The translations under genes were made by a program, and so were the position numbers. DNA of 58,469 nucleotides, from positions 1 to 58,469 of the forward strand of contig USBI01000005.1 in NCBI GenBank assembly GCA_900552945.1. The letters are read 5' to 3'. Under the pieces are notes generated by a model. The model did not search any database. It was not told the origin of the DNA and was given only the letters and a program-made list of their open reading frames with translations. Position 1 is the first letter of the stretch, and every line of letters begins with the position of its first letter. This DNA is from an uncultured Oscillospiraceae bacterium (GTDB lineage: Bacteria > Bacillota > Clostridia > Oscillospirales > Ruminococcaceae). Positions 26,057-35,030 of the stretch are shown in pieces.

Positions 26057-26085
26057 TGTACACGGTCGCCGGTTTATGTTATAGT
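26057..26085 (+). promoter_or_regulatory. Possible promoter of the Ser-rich membrane protein
   Basis: TGTACA at 26057-26062, a 17-base spacer and TATAGT at 26080-26085. The leader would be only about 13 bases. CTGTAC occurs twice here as a direct repeat. Confidence 0.4.
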
Positions 26086-26104
26086 ACTGTACGAGGTGAA
26101 ATTC

Positions 26105-27238
26105 ATGTTGAAAAAAATCGGTTCTGCTGTTTTAGCGGCAGTTCTTGGAAGTTTTATGTGTGTTTTTTCGGTGATTGCCGCAGGCGCATCTACAACGCTG
26201 GATGAACTGTATCTCACCGTACCGGATATGCAGACGCAGGACGGAAAAAGCTGGTATGTTTTAACGCGTGATATGCCGAGTGATTCAGAAGCGCTTGATA
26301 CGCTTGGTCTCAGCCGTGCAGAGATTGAGCAGATGTTTGAGCAGGAATCCATTTATTATAATGCGATTAAACCGGATACATTTGATGAAGAGATCGTCAT
26401 TACCATGCAGGAAGATGAGAATCAGTTTAACTGGAGCGGTTATACCGATGATCAGTTTGAACAGATTTACAATCAGCTTAGCTCGGTTTCTGCTCAGGAA
26501 CAGTCCGGGGCGTCTTCTGGTTCCAGTGATAATTCTGAAACGTCTACCGGTTCCGGCTCTGAATCATCATCTTCTTCCAGCGTGGATTCAGATTCTGAGG
26601 CGTCTGATGAGTCCAGCATGAGTTCCGATTCCGAAGCATCTGGTGATTCCAGTGCGAATGCTGATTCATCCTCGAATACGGATGCTTCTTCTGATTCTGG
26701 CACGAGTTTTGATCTTTCCGAAGGCACTGTAAAATATGACGGATACTCTGTACTCAATACCGATCAGGCTAAATGGCTGCGGCTGAATAAGACCACCACC
26801 CTTGGTGCTGAGCGGGTTGAGATGATTCAGTACACCACTATCATTAATGGACAGCATATTAATATTACACTCCATTCTTATACCGGCAGCATTCCATCTG
26901 AAGATGAAACCGCGTTCGAAGAGATGATCGGGGGAATTGTGTTCACACAAGTGCTTGAAAAACCGATTGAGATTTTTGGCTTTGTGCTGACGACACAGCA
27001 GATGTATTATGTTATCGCTCTTGCAGGCGGGCTGGTGTTGGTAATCGTAGCGATAGTTGTTTTGATTGTTCTGCTTAGAAAACGCCGTAAGAAAGCGGAC
27101 GAAGAAGAGTGGATTCAGGAAACGATGGACCCCCGGCAACATGGTTATACAAAGGTGGAGCAGGTTCCGATTGAGCAGGCTCCGGATGATGTGTTTAAAA
27201 AACCTGAAAATACGGATGATGGGTCTTCTAACTCATAA
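26105..27238 (+). CDS. Secreted, membrane-anchored Ser-rich protein of unknown function
   Basis: A 377-residue protein not assigned to a family. It has an N-terminal signal peptide (ending near VIAAGAS), a first globular part to about residue 125, a Ser/Asp/Glu low-complexity linker at about 130-205 and a second globular part (about 210-285, with a beta-rich YTTIINGQHINITLHSY). A membrane helix follows at about 295-320 and a basic then acidic cytoplasmic tail. The topology resembles a surface sensor or cell-wall spanning protein, the linker crossing peptidoglycan. ATG 26105 has GAGGTG six bases upstream; an in-frame GTG at 26096 is inside that site. Monocistronic with its own terminator. Confidence 0.82.
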   Translation: MLKKIGSAVLAAVLGSFMCVFSVIAAGASTTLDELYLTVPDMQTQDGKSWYVLTRDMPSDSEALDTLGLSRAEIEQMFEQESIYYNAIKPDTFDEEIVITMQEDENQFNWSGYTDDQFEQIYNQLSSVSAQEQSGASSGSSDNSETSTGSGSESSSSSSVDSDSEASDESSMSSDSEASGDSSANADSSSNTDASSDSGTSFDLSEGTVKYDGYSVLNTDQAKWLRLNKTTTLGAERVEMIQYTTIINGQHINITLHSYTGSIPSEDETAFEEMIGGIVFTQVLEKPIEIFGFVLTTQQMYYVIALAGGLVLVIVAIVVLIVLLRKRRKKADEEEWIQETMDPRQHGYTKVEQVPIEQAPDDVFKKPENTDDGSSNS

Positions 27239-27242
27239 TTTG

Positions 27243-27272
27243 AAAGCTCTCGCATTAGCGGGAGCTTTTTTA
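27243..27272 (+). terminator. Terminator after the Ser-rich protein gene
   Basis: AAAGCTCTCGC / GCGGGAGCTTTTTT with loop ATTA, one mismatch in the stem, five bases after the stop. Confidence 0.8.
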
Positions 27273-27361
27273 AATATTTGTTTCAAACGAAATGGCGGAA
27301 GAGAAAATTCAGCTTTCTCTGCAACGGCAGAGAAATGTTTGCGTGTTTCGCGTGGTTTTGT

Positions 27362-27390
27362 TTGACTTTAAAGAATGCGCCTTGTACAAT
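27362..27390 (+). promoter_or_regulatory. Promoter of the IlvD/Edd gene
   Basis: TTGACT at 27362-27367, a 17-base spacer and TACAAT at 27385-27390, giving a leader of about 50 bases before the ATG at 27446. Confidence 0.75.
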
Positions 27391-27445
27391 AGAACATGAA
27401 AACAATCCATATATTCAATTCAATCACACAAAGGAGATAGTACAA

Positions 27446-29173
27446 ATGGGCGATTATTGCCAGAAAAGTGCGCCGCAGCGCAATCTGTGGGCGCAGTTTG
27501 ACGCGCTTCAGCTTGGTACCGGCTGGGATGAGTCGGATATTACCAAACCGCAGATTTTAATTGAAGATGTGTTCGGAGACAGCCATCCGGGCAGTAAGCA
27601 TTTGGATAAACTTGCTGAGGAAGCGCGGATTGGGGTTTATGAAGCGGGCGGAAAACCGGGTCAGTTCCATGCGACCGATATCTGTGACGGCTGCGCACAG
27701 GGTCATGACGGCATGAATTATATTCTTGCCTCTCGTGAAGTGCTGGCCGATATGGTTGAATTGCATGCGTCGGTCAACCCGTGGGACGGTATGATCCTGC
27801 TTTCTTCCTGTGACAAATCCATTCCGGCACACCTGAAAGCGGCGGCACGCCTTGATATTCCGACTATTTTTATTCCGGGGGGAAGCATGCGTCCTGGTCC
27901 ATATATGTCCACTTCCATCAAGGCAGGGGATATTTCTCTGCGGCAGAAACGCGAAGGGGCGATTTCGGAACAGGAAGTTCGCGACTTTAAACTCACCGGC
28001 TGCCCGTCCTTGGGCGCTTGCCAGTTCCTGGGCACCGCCAGCACGATGCAGTGCATGGCGGAAGCGCTTGGACTTGCCCTGCCGGGAAGCGCTTTGATGC
28101 CTGCTACCATGCGTGATATTCAGGCCTATGCCCGTCTTGCCGGCCGTCAGATGATGAAACTGGTCAAAATGGGCTTGACCGCTGGTAAAATTTTAACAAA
28201 AGAAGCGTTTGAGAATGCCATTGTGGTGCATAGCGCCATCGGCGGTTCAACCAATGCTACGTTACATCTCCCATCCATCGCGAGGGAGCTGGGATTGGAG
28301 ATCCCGCCGGAGCTGTTTGATGAGATCAATCACAAGATTCCGCACATCGGCAATATTTACCCCAGCGGTCAGTATGTGACCGAAGCCTTCTGGTTTGCCG
28401 GCGGCATCCCGATGATCCAGCTGATGCTTAAAGATTATCTGCATCTTGATGTAATGACTGTCACCGGAAAAACGCTGGGTGAGAATCTGGAGGATATTCA
28501 GAAAGACGGCTTTTTCGAGCGTAATCTCGGTTATCTTGCAAATTACGGACTTTCCCGTGAGCAGGTCATCCATCCGATTGACCAGGCTAAAGAGGTTGGT
28601 TCCATTGCCGTATTAAAAGGCAATATCGCAGAGGAAGGCGCCATTGTAAAATACGCCGCTGTGGAAGATAAAATGCTGGTTCACCGCGGAAATGTCAAAG
28701 CGTTTGACAGCGAGGAAGACTGTTACTTTGCGGTCGTAGGCGGTAAGGTGGAGCCGGACGATGTTCTCATCATCCGTTATGAAGGCCCACGCGGTTCGGG
28801 TATGCCGGAAATGGCCATGACTACCGAAGCAATCGTCTGCGACGAGCGTTTGAACGGAACCGTTGCGCTTGTTACTGACGGGCGTTTTTCGGGCGCTACC
28901 CGCGGTCCGTGCATCGGTCATGTTTCGCCGGAAGCAGCGGCAGGCGGTGCGATTGCTTTTGTGGAAACAGGCGATATTATCGAATATGATATCCCCAACC
29001 GCAAACTGAACGTAGTGGGAATCGCCGGTAAGGAATGCACTCCGGAAGAGGCGGCCGAAGTGCTGAAAAAACGCGCGGAAGCCGGCATCAAGCCGCGTCC
29101 GGAACGCAAAGGGATTTTCAAACGTTACACCAGCACGGCCCTCTCTGCTATGAAGGGCGCTGGTATGGAATAA
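27446..29173 (+). CDS. IlvD/Edd family dehydratase, probably a sugar-acid dehydratase
   Basis: An iron-sulfur dehydratase of 575 residues. Cluster Cys candidates are Cys80/83 (DICDGC), Cys122 (SSCDKS) and Cys192 (GACQFLG). The C-terminal signatures [24 protein letters not shown] and [11 protein letters not shown] are intact. Segments such as [13 protein letters not shown] and [10 protein letters not shown] resemble the YagF/YjhG sugar-acid branch more than the amino-acid enzyme, and no ilv genes are nearby. The next gene is an L-fucose-isomerase-like protein, which supports a sugar role. The start ATG 27446 has AAAGGAG upstream. Dihydroxy-acid dehydratase activity cannot be excluded. Confidence 0.85.
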   Translation: MGDYCQKSAPQRNLWAQFDALQLGTGWDESDITKPQILIEDVFGDSHPGSKHLDKLAEEARIGVYEAGGKPGQFHATDICDGCAQGHDGMNYILASREVLADMVELHASVNPWDGMILLSSCDKSIPAHLKAAARLDIPTIFIPGGSMRPGPYMSTSIKAGDISLRQKREGAISEQEVRDFKLTGCPSLGACQFLGTASTMQCMAEALGLALPGSALMPATMRDIQAYARLAGRQMMKLVKMGLTAGKILTKEAFENAIVVHSAIGGSTNATLHLPSIARELGLEIPPELFDEINHKIPHIGNIYPSGQYVTEAFWFAGGIPMIQLMLKDYLHLDVMTVTGKTLGENLEDIQKDGFFERNLGYLANYGLSREQVIHPIDQAKEVGSIAVLKGNIAEEGAIVKYAAVEDKMLVHRGNVKAFDSEEDCYFAVVGGKVEPDDVLIIRYEGPRGSGMPEMAMTTEAIVCDERLNGTVALVTDGRFSGATRGPCIGHVSPEAAAGGAIAFVETGDIIEYDIPNRKLNVVGIAGKECTPEEAAEVLKKRAEAGIKPRPERKGIFKRYTSTALSAMKGAGME

Positions 29174-29244
29174 TCCACAAAATTGTATAAAAATATTTGT
29201 GCGGATTTACGCTGCCCCTTACGGGACAATTTGCCAAAAAACCA

Positions 29245-29273
29245 TGGACTTTTTCGGGGTCTGGTGGTATGAT
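29245..29273 (+). promoter_or_regulatory. Promoter of the fucose-isomerase-like gene
   Basis: TGGACT at 29245-29250, a 17-base spacer and TATGAT at 29268-29273, 33 bases before the start codon. Translation starts after AGGAGG. Confidence 0.6.
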
Positions 29274-29306
29274 AATGATATTACTGAAAGCATAGGAGGA
29301 TGAAAT

Positions 29307-30791
29307 ATGATTAATACACCAGTTGTTAAATTGGGTATTGTCGCAGTCAGCCGTGACTGTTTCCCGATGCAGCTGTCTGCCAGCCGCCGCAAAGCGGTTG
29401 TCGCTGCTTACAAAGCGAATGGTGGGGACATTTACGAGTGCCCGGTCACTGTTGAAAATGAAAACGACATGCTCAAAGCGGTTGAAGATATCAAAGCCGC
29501 AGGCGTAAACGCTCTGGTCGTTTATCTTGGCAACTTTGGCCCGGAAACTCCGGAGACTTTGCTTGCGAAACACTTTGGCGGTCCGGTTATGTTCTGTGCC
29601 GCTGCTGAGGAGACCGGCGACAACTTGATCGACGGACGTGGCGATGCTTACTGTGGCATGCTCAATGCAAGCTACAACCTCGGCATCCGCAAGATCAAAG
29701 CGTACATTCCGGAATATCCGGTTGGAACTCCGGACGAGATCGTCACCATGATCAAAGACTTTATTCCGATTGCACGCGTTGTCATCGGCCTTTCCAAACT
29801 GAAGATCATTACCTTCGGTCCGCGTCCGAACGACTTCCTCGCTTGCAACGCGCCGATTCAGCAGCTCTTCAACCTCGGCATTGAAGTAGAAGAGAACTCT
29901 GAGCTCGATCTTCTCGCTTCTGTTCAGAAGCACAAAGACGATCCGCGCATTCCGGAAGTTGTTGCTGACATGGAGAAAGAGCTTGCTGGCAACAACCCGT
30001 GGAAAGACCTTGTTCCGAAGCTTGCTCAGTTTGAGCTTACCCTTCTGGACTGGGCGGAAGCGCACAAAGGTTCCAGAGAGTTTGTTGCATTTGCTGACAA
30101 ATGCTGGCCTGCGTTCCAGACCGAGTTTGGTTTCTGCCCGTGCTATGTCAACAGCCGCCTGACCGGCCGTGGCATTCCGGTTTCCTGCGAAGTTGATATT
30201 TACGGCGCTCTGTCCGAGTACATCGGCCAGCTCGTTTCTGAAGATATCGTTACTCTGCTTGACATCAACAACACTGTTCCGGCAGATATGTACAACAGCG
30301 ATATCAAAGGTAAGTTCAATTACACCCACAAAGATACCTTTATGGGCTTCCATTGCGGTAACACCAACTCCAGCAAACTGACCGAGTATGCTCTGAAGTA
30401 CCAGCTCATTCAGCATCGTTGCCTTGAGCCGGACAGCGAGCCGAATGTCAGCCGTGGTACCCTTGAAGGTGACATCAAGCCGGGTCCGATCACCTTCTTC
30501 CGTCTCCAGAGCACAGCTGACACCCAGCTGAAAGCATATGTTGCAGAGGGTGAGATTCTGCCGGTTCCGACCCGTTCCTTCGGTGGTATTGGTATTTTCG
30601 GTATTCCGGAGATGGGACGTTTCTACCGTCACGTTCTCATTGCGAAGAGATATCCGCATCACGGTGCAGTTGCGTTTGGTCACTTTGGCAAGGCGCTCTT
30701 CAATGTGTTCAAATATCTCGGCGTTGAGGATATTGGTTTCAATCAGCCGAAAGGCATGCTCTACGAAACCGAGAATCCGTTTGAGAAATAA
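29307..30791 (+). CDS. L-fucose isomerase-like sugar isomerase
   Basis: A 494-residue protein of the fucose/arabinose isomerase superfamily, which interconverts aldoses and ketoses with a divalent metal. The three expected metal ligands can be placed at Glu295 (SCEVDIYG), Asp319 (LLDINN) and His349 (GFHCGN), with a His pair at 451-452. The length is nearer arabinose isomerase (about 500) than classical FucI (about 590), so it belongs to the broad FucI-like group whose substrates vary. Codon use is strongly biased, suggesting high expression. It follows the IlvD/Edd gene; the substrate may be a pentose or a methylpentose. Confidence 0.87.
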   Translation: MINTPVVKLGIVAVSRDCFPMQLSASRRKAVVAAYKANGGDIYECPVTVENENDMLKAVEDIKAAGVNALVVYLGNFGPETPETLLAKHFGGPVMFCAAAEETGDNLIDGRGDAYCGMLNASYNLGIRKIKAYIPEYPVGTPDEIVTMIKDFIPIARVVIGLSKLKIITFGPRPNDFLACNAPIQQLFNLGIEVEENSELDLLASVQKHKDDPRIPEVVADMEKELAGNNPWKDLVPKLAQFELTLLDWAEAHKGSREFVAFADKCWPAFQTEFGFCPCYVNSRLTGRGIPVSCEVDIYGALSEYIGQLVSEDIVTLLDINNTVPADMYNSDIKGKFNYTHKDTFMGFHCGNTNSSKLTEYALKYQLIQHRCLEPDSEPNVSRGTLEGDIKPGPITFFRLQSTADTQLKAYVAEGEILPVPTRSFGGIGIFGIPEMGRFYRHVLIAKRYPHHGAVAFGHFGKALFNVFKYLGVEDIGFNQPKGMLYETENPFEK

Positions 30792-30804
30792 TGATTTTTC
30801 ACTG

Positions 30805-30838
30805 AAAAAGCAGTATGGCATTTGCCATACTGCTTTTT
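30805..30838 (+). terminator. Terminator after the isomerase gene
   Basis: AAAAAGCAGTATGGC / GCCATACTGCTTTTT with a four-base loop. The following 330 bases up to the LysR gene are AT-rich and show no convincing gene. Confidence 0.93.
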
Positions 30839-31166
30839 TATTGCGCTGATTTTGGTAGATGGTTTTGATTGGAAGAAAACCGCTGATTCAGACTGCATGT
30901 TTTATACCACGGACGTTTTATGACCTTTTTATAATTTTGCAGTTTAAGCCTGTAACCGCAGTGATTCTGTTGAATGGTTTTCTTTCTTGGGTGTTTATAA
31001 AAATAAGTCCTTGTCCACTGTTTTCTCGTTCGTGGTTGCTTTTTCTTTAAATCAGCTGCATATACAGTGGTATCGTTGACCATAATTCAAGTATGGCAAA
31101 GATGATATTTTGTTCGGACCAGGCATTTAAATATCCACTGCTTGTAAACGGATTGCGGGGGGAAAA

Positions 31167-32093
31167 ATGAACCTTAAACAGCTAAAATATATCGTGGAAA
31201 TTGCGGATTGTCACCCAATTACCAAAGCGTCTCAAAAGCTGTTTGTTTCTCAGCCATATCTCAGTAAAGTTGTTTCGGATTTTGAGGCAAGAGCAAATAA
31301 ACAAATCTTTCATCGGTACAACAATGGGTTGGAGTTAACGGTATATGGTCGGAAAGTATATCTGCTTGCACAATCAATTATTCACCAAATGGATTTGCTG
31401 GAACATCTGGAAAAAGAAGAGATACCCCAAAACAGTTGTACGAAGCTGTCTTTTTCTGTTGGGAATTTCATCATGAAAAACAGCCTTCTTTTGGATTATT
31501 GTTCAACGTCGCATGCCGCTCGAACGGATGTTGATTTTTGTGAAACGACCATAGAAGAGTGTATTCAAAATGTAAAAAAGACTAGCTCTGAATTTGCGGT
31601 GATTGTGGCTGATGATTTTCAAAAAACACTTTTAATGAGCGCGCTTGCCCGTAAAGGGTTAGAAAGCATCGAACTGGATGAAGGCCATCCGTATTATCAT
31701 TTGCACAGGGAACATCCGCTGGCCAACCAAAAAAGAATAAGCGCTGACCGTTTGATACAGTATCCTTTTGTCCGTTTGAAAATAGACGAATATTCTGCTC
31801 TCAGCCGCAAGAAATTAAGGGAGGAATATCCCAACATTTCTGTGCGAAAATATCTCGTAGTCAGTCATTATCCAACCTGTTTAAACCTGATAAAAAACAG
31901 TGGAGCTTTTATGATTGGAAATAAGTGGCAGATTTCTGAACTTGAAAAAATGGGAATTTGCAGTGTGCGTTCATCTTCTTTGAACTATAAGGTTTATCTG
32001 CTGCTGATAAAAAAGAAAGCAGTGCCTTTTTCAGCGGAAGCAAAGCATTTTATCCATCTTTTCAAAGACAGCTACGGATTGGACGGAGCATAA
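31167..32093 (+). CDS. LysR family transcriptional regulator
   Basis: A 308-residue regulator. The N-terminal winged helix covers about residues 1-60 (MNLKQLKYIVEIADC, then ASQKLFVSQPYLSKVVSDFE), and the substrate-binding domain starts near 85. The effector domain is diverged: the usual acetate- or sugar-binding motifs are not obvious. The ribosome site is GGGGGG, four bases before the ATG. No divergent partner gene exists; the isomerase gene upstream and the TasA-like pair downstream are both on the same strand, so the target cannot be read from context. Confidence 0.92.
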   Translation: MNLKQLKYIVEIADCHPITKASQKLFVSQPYLSKVVSDFEARANKQIFHRYNNGLELTVYGRKVYLLAQSIIHQMDLLEHLEKEEIPQNSCTKLSFSVGNFIMKNSLLLDYCSTSHAARTDVDFCETTIEECIQNVKKTSSEFAVIVADDFQKTLLMSALARKGLESIELDEGHPYYHLHREHPLANQKRISADRLIQYPFVRLKIDEYSALSRKKLREEYPNISVRKYLVVSHYPTCLNLIKNSGAFMIGNKWQISELEKMGICSVRSSSLNYKVYLLLIKKKAVPFSAEAKHFIHLFKDSYGLDGA

Positions 32094-32110
32094 CCATTTG
32101 GTTATGCTCC
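32085..32110 (+). terminator. Hairpin at the LysR stop codon
   Basis: Perfect 11-bp arms GGAGCATAACC / GGTTATGCTCC with a four-base loop, overlapping the stop codon. There is no T tract, so it may stabilise RNA or act as a weak terminator. Confidence 0.5.
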
Positions 32111-32111
32111 A

Positions 32112-32140
32112 TATACAGAAATGAGTATTTGTGCTACAAT
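32112..32140 (+). promoter_or_regulatory. Possible promoter of the TasA-like/SipW pair
   Basis: TATACA at 32112-32117, a 17-base spacer and TACAAT at 32135-32140. The leader would be about 40 bases. Confidence 0.45.
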
Positions 32141-32186
32141 GAGAGGTATGATAACATAATCTCTGTAAACAGGGAGGTTATGTGCG

Positions 32187-32667
32187 ATGAAAAAAAACAA
32201 CTATTTTATCGATTTTAACTGTGGCAATGCTCACGGTGACATCCGTTGCTACTTACGCAGTTTGGGATATCATAACGGTTGACAGTAGAAGCAACACGGT
32301 AACAATGAGTAATCCGGTTACAGTGTCTGACAGCACATCGGAACAGAGCATATCCGCAGATGCGGGCACGCTGAATCCGGCTTCGGTAACTGCATCGGGT
32401 ACAGTCAAATTTAATGTAGATAACGCGGACAGCGTTGCCAAAAACCTGACTTTGCAGGAAACCATTGAAGCGTCGGCAAAACTGGAAGAGAGTACTGATT
32501 ACTCGATCGTATTTTCCGGCGACGGTGTGGAAGGGAAAGTAGACAGCAGTGTTACCAACGGAATGGAAGAATATAATTACACCATTACGTTTACAGAAAG
32601 CGGCCTTCAGAAAATGAAGTCTAACTCGAACACTTGTACGATCAAAGTGACGGCAACATTGAGCTAA
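32187..32667 (+). CDS. TasA/camelysin-like secreted protein, frameshifted in an A8 tract
   Basis: GGAGG is followed nine bases later by ATG 32187 and then eight A. With eight A the frame from ATG ends within a few codons. With seven A it would read MKKTTILSILTVAMLTVTSV, a clean signal peptide joined to the long frame that starts at GTG 32221 and ends at 32667. The restored protein has 159 residues, a SipW-type signal region (TYAVWDIITVDSRSNTV, compare the TasA family) and a beta-sandwich-like domain with ASGTVKFNVDNAD. It is the likely substrate of the SipW-like peptidase encoded next. As written the gene is off unless slippage occurs; sequencing error is possible. Confidence 0.7.
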
Positions 32668-32690
32668 CGGCATTATTTTATGTATCCATC

Positions 32691-33220
32691 ATGCTGAAGA
32701 TATTGGGTAAAATCGGTTTTATAACAGGCGTTGGAATACTGTCGGTTCTAACCGTTTGCTCGATTTTTTCCCCGAGGCGTATCAAGAGGTCGTTCCTTAT
32801 CGGTTTTATCATGTTCTGACGAATAGTATGGAGCCGACTATTAAAACGAATTCGCTTGTACTGGTGAAAACATATGATGACAGCATGGAACTACAAAAGG
32901 ATGATATTGTTGTTTTTACTGCGGAGCGATTCGGTGAACCGGTCGTCATTATGCATCGGTTTTCACATACAGAGGTAGATGAACAAGGAGAGACCATATA
33001 TAAAACACGCCCGGAAGGAAGCGATACGCCGGATGTGTATGAAACCAAGCGCGATGATTTGCTCGGTGTGTATTTGCGCCATGTTCCCTATGTGGGAAAA
33101 TTCGTGTTGTTTTTAAAAAGCAAGTTCGGATTATTGTGGTTGTGTCAGGTTGTTGTGATCCTCCTTATCAAACAGCTGGTGTTGGCTAAATGGGAAGAGA
33201 AGGGGAAACGCGCTCGCTGA
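32691..33220 (+). CDS. sipW: SipW-type signal peptidase I, frameshifted in a T6 tract
   Basis: The N-terminal membrane helix (MLKILGKIGFITGVGILSVL) is read from ATG 32691. The catalytic domain is in another frame that is open from about 32756. One extra T in the run of six T at 32764-32769 would join them into a 176-residue protein. The catalytic part has NSMEPT (Ser nucleophile), IMHRF (His in place of the bacterial Lys) and DDLLGVY (Asp), which is the ER/SipW type. A C-terminal membrane helix follows. In the family it matures TasA-like fibre proteins, matching the upstream gene. Whether it is broken, phase-variable or a base-call error is open. Confidence 0.72.
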
Positions 33221-33269
33221 TTTGCCTTGTGATTCAAAGTGTTGACGCCCTTAAAAATGATTTTAAAGT

Positions 33270-33305
33270 ATGCAGGTACCGCCAAAACTATGGCGGTACC
33301 TGCAT
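33270..33305 (+). repeat. Perfect inverted repeat after the SipW-like gene
   Basis: ATGCAGGTACCGCC / GGCGGTACCTGCAT, 14-bp arms around an eight-base loop, followed by a weak TTTATC. It may be the operon terminator. The rest of 33221-33500 holds no gene that I can support. Confidence 0.7.
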
Positions 33306-33503
33306 TTATCTGCGCTTTTGAAAATATACTTATACTCCATCCAACCCGCGAATATAAGGTTAAACAGGTTTGTTATTATAAATCAGTTCTTTGGGTGTGA
33401 TACAGATTTGTGCGGAGTAAAACGGTTATTTTGCTGCAATCAAGGTTTGTGTAAGGACGGCAACTTTGATTTATCACTCAAAATGATTTGACGGCATTCA
33501 TAC

Positions 33504-33534
33504 AAAAAAGCCCGCGGCGTTTATTGCCGCGGGC
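33504..33534 (-). terminator. Terminator of the nadE-pncA-pncB operon
   Basis: GCCCGCGGC / GCCGCGGGC around a seven-base loop, followed on the minus strand by six T. Confidence 0.92.
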
Positions 33535-33550
33535 CTGTTTTATTTGGTTT

Positions 33551-34990
33551 TCAGCGTTTTTTCGCAAGAAGCTGTTGTTTGATATTCCAAAGCTTTTGAG
33601 AGAGGTCAACATAATAATTGTGCGGATTTTCAAACCGCTTGACTTCGTCCCATTGCAGGTCGATCTGCTTTGCGCAGTAATCGCGTATTTCATCAACAGA
33701 AGGAGACTCATAAACACACGTTCCGTTTTTGAATATCGGGATGAGCAGCTCCTCAGCGGTGAAATCGGTCAGTGTTTCCCGCTTCCAGGTGTAATCCGGG
33801 TCAAAAATTTCCAGAGGCTGTGTGGGATCGATTACTTCATCGTGCACGCAGATAAGGTCTGCAATCGCCTTTCCGCTTTTGTTCTCGTACAGCCGGTAAA
33901 CCTTTTTGAAATGCGGATTGGTAATTTTAGCCGCATTTTCGCTGATCTTGATTTTCGGGACAATTGTTCCGTCTTCCTTCTCAATCGCCGCCAGCTTGTA
34001 CACACCGCCGAACACCGGGTCGCTCTTGGATGTGATCAGCCGTTCACCCACACCGAAAGCGTCTACTTTTGCACCCTGGTGCAGAATGTCACGGATGATG
34101 TTCTCGTCAAGCGAGTTAGAAGCGATGATCTTACAGTCGGTCAGACCGGCTTCATCCAGCATCTGGCGTGCCCGTTTGGAAAGGTAGGTGATGTCACCGG
34201 AATCCAGTCGAATCGCACAGCTTTTGATTCCTTTGGGCCAGAGCACTTCTTTGAATGCGCGGATGGCGTTTGGCACACCGCTTTTTAATACATTGTAGGT
34301 ATCTACAAGCAGCGTAGCGCCGTGCGGATAAATTTCACAGTAGGTTTTGAACGCGGTATATTCATCATCAAACATCTGAATCCAAGAGTGCGCCATGGTT
34401 CCGGTCGCTGGTACGCCGTATTCCTTGTCGGTCAGGGTACAGGCTGTGCCGGTGCATCCAGCAATGTATGCCGCCCGTGCGCCGAGAACCGCTCCGTCTG
34501 CGCCCTGCGCGCGGCGGGAACCGAATTCGCTGATGGCACGTCCGTTCGCCGCCCGTACAATGCGGTTGGCTTTTGTTGCAATCAGCGACTGATGGTTGAG
34601 CATAAGCAGCAGATAGGTTTCCACAAGCTGTGCTTCAATAGCAGGTGCGCGCACCGTCAGAAGCGGCTCGTGCGGAAAAACAGGGGGGCCCTCTTTTACC
34701 GCGTAAATATCACCGGTAAACTTAAATTCGCGGAGATAATCAAGAAACCCTTGCGAAAACAGCCCTTTTTCCCGCAGAAAAGAAATATCATCTTCGGTAA
34801 AGCGCAGCCTATTAATGTAGTCGATGACCTGTTCCAGCCCGGCCGCAATGGCGAAACCGCCGCCGTCCGGGATTTTGCGGAAGAATATGTCAAAATAACA
34901 GATCTGGTCTTTTTTTCCGCTTTCAAAATAACCATTTCCCATGGTCAGCTCGTAAAAATCACACAACAGGGTGTAATTGTTCTGGTTCAT
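33551..34990 (-). CDS. pncB: Nicotinate phosphoribosyltransferase
   Basis: Converts nicotinate and PRPP to nicotinate mononucleotide, the committed step of the Preiss-Handler salvage route. The 479-residue protein shows DFYELTMGNGYF near the start, FGSRRAQGADGA near 155, GTMAHSWIQMF near 195 and RLDSGDI near 270, all typical of the family. The start ATG 34990 has GGAGGG seven bases upstream; the in-frame ATG at 35005 is part of that site. Last gene of nadE-pncA-pncB, following pncA after about 40 bases. Confidence 0.96.
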   Translation of the reverse strand: MNQNNYTLLCDFYELTMGNGYFESGKKDQICYFDIFFRKIPDGGGFAIAAGLEQVIDYINRLRFTEDDISFLREKGLFSQGFLDYLREFKFTGDIYAVKEGPPVFPHEPLLTVRAPAIEAQLVETYLLLMLNHQSLIATKANRIVRAANGRAISEFGSRRAQGADGAVLGARAAYIAGCTGTACTLTDKEYGVPATGTMAHSWIQMFDDEYTAFKTYCEIYPHGATLLVDTYNVLKSGVPNAIRAFKEVLWPKGIKSCAIRLDSGDITYLSKRARQMLDEAGLTDCKIIASNSLDENIIRDILHQGAKVDAFGVGERLITSKSDPVFGGVYKLAAIEKEDGTIVPKIKISENAAKITNPHFKKVYRLYENKSGKAIADLICVHDEVIDPTQPLEIFDPDYTWKRETLTDFTAEELLIPIFKNGTCVYESPSVDEIRDYCAKQIDLQWDEVKRFENPHNYYVDLSQKLWNIKQQLLAKKR

Positions 34991-35030
34991 AGTTTTACCC
35001 TCCATGCCGGTTTGCTCCGGCTCGATTGTA

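Noticed and set aside
29148..30821. A 557-residue open frame on the minus strand across the isomerase gene
   Set aside because: It is the antisense shadow of a highly codon-biased gene: no ribosome site, no recognisable domain and low-complexity composition. The plus-strand gene has a promoter, AGGAGG and family motifs.
30838..31083. An 81-residue basic minus-strand frame upstream of the LysR gene
   Set aside because: No ribosome site, no family, and it runs into the isomerase terminator; treated as chance in AT-rich DNA.
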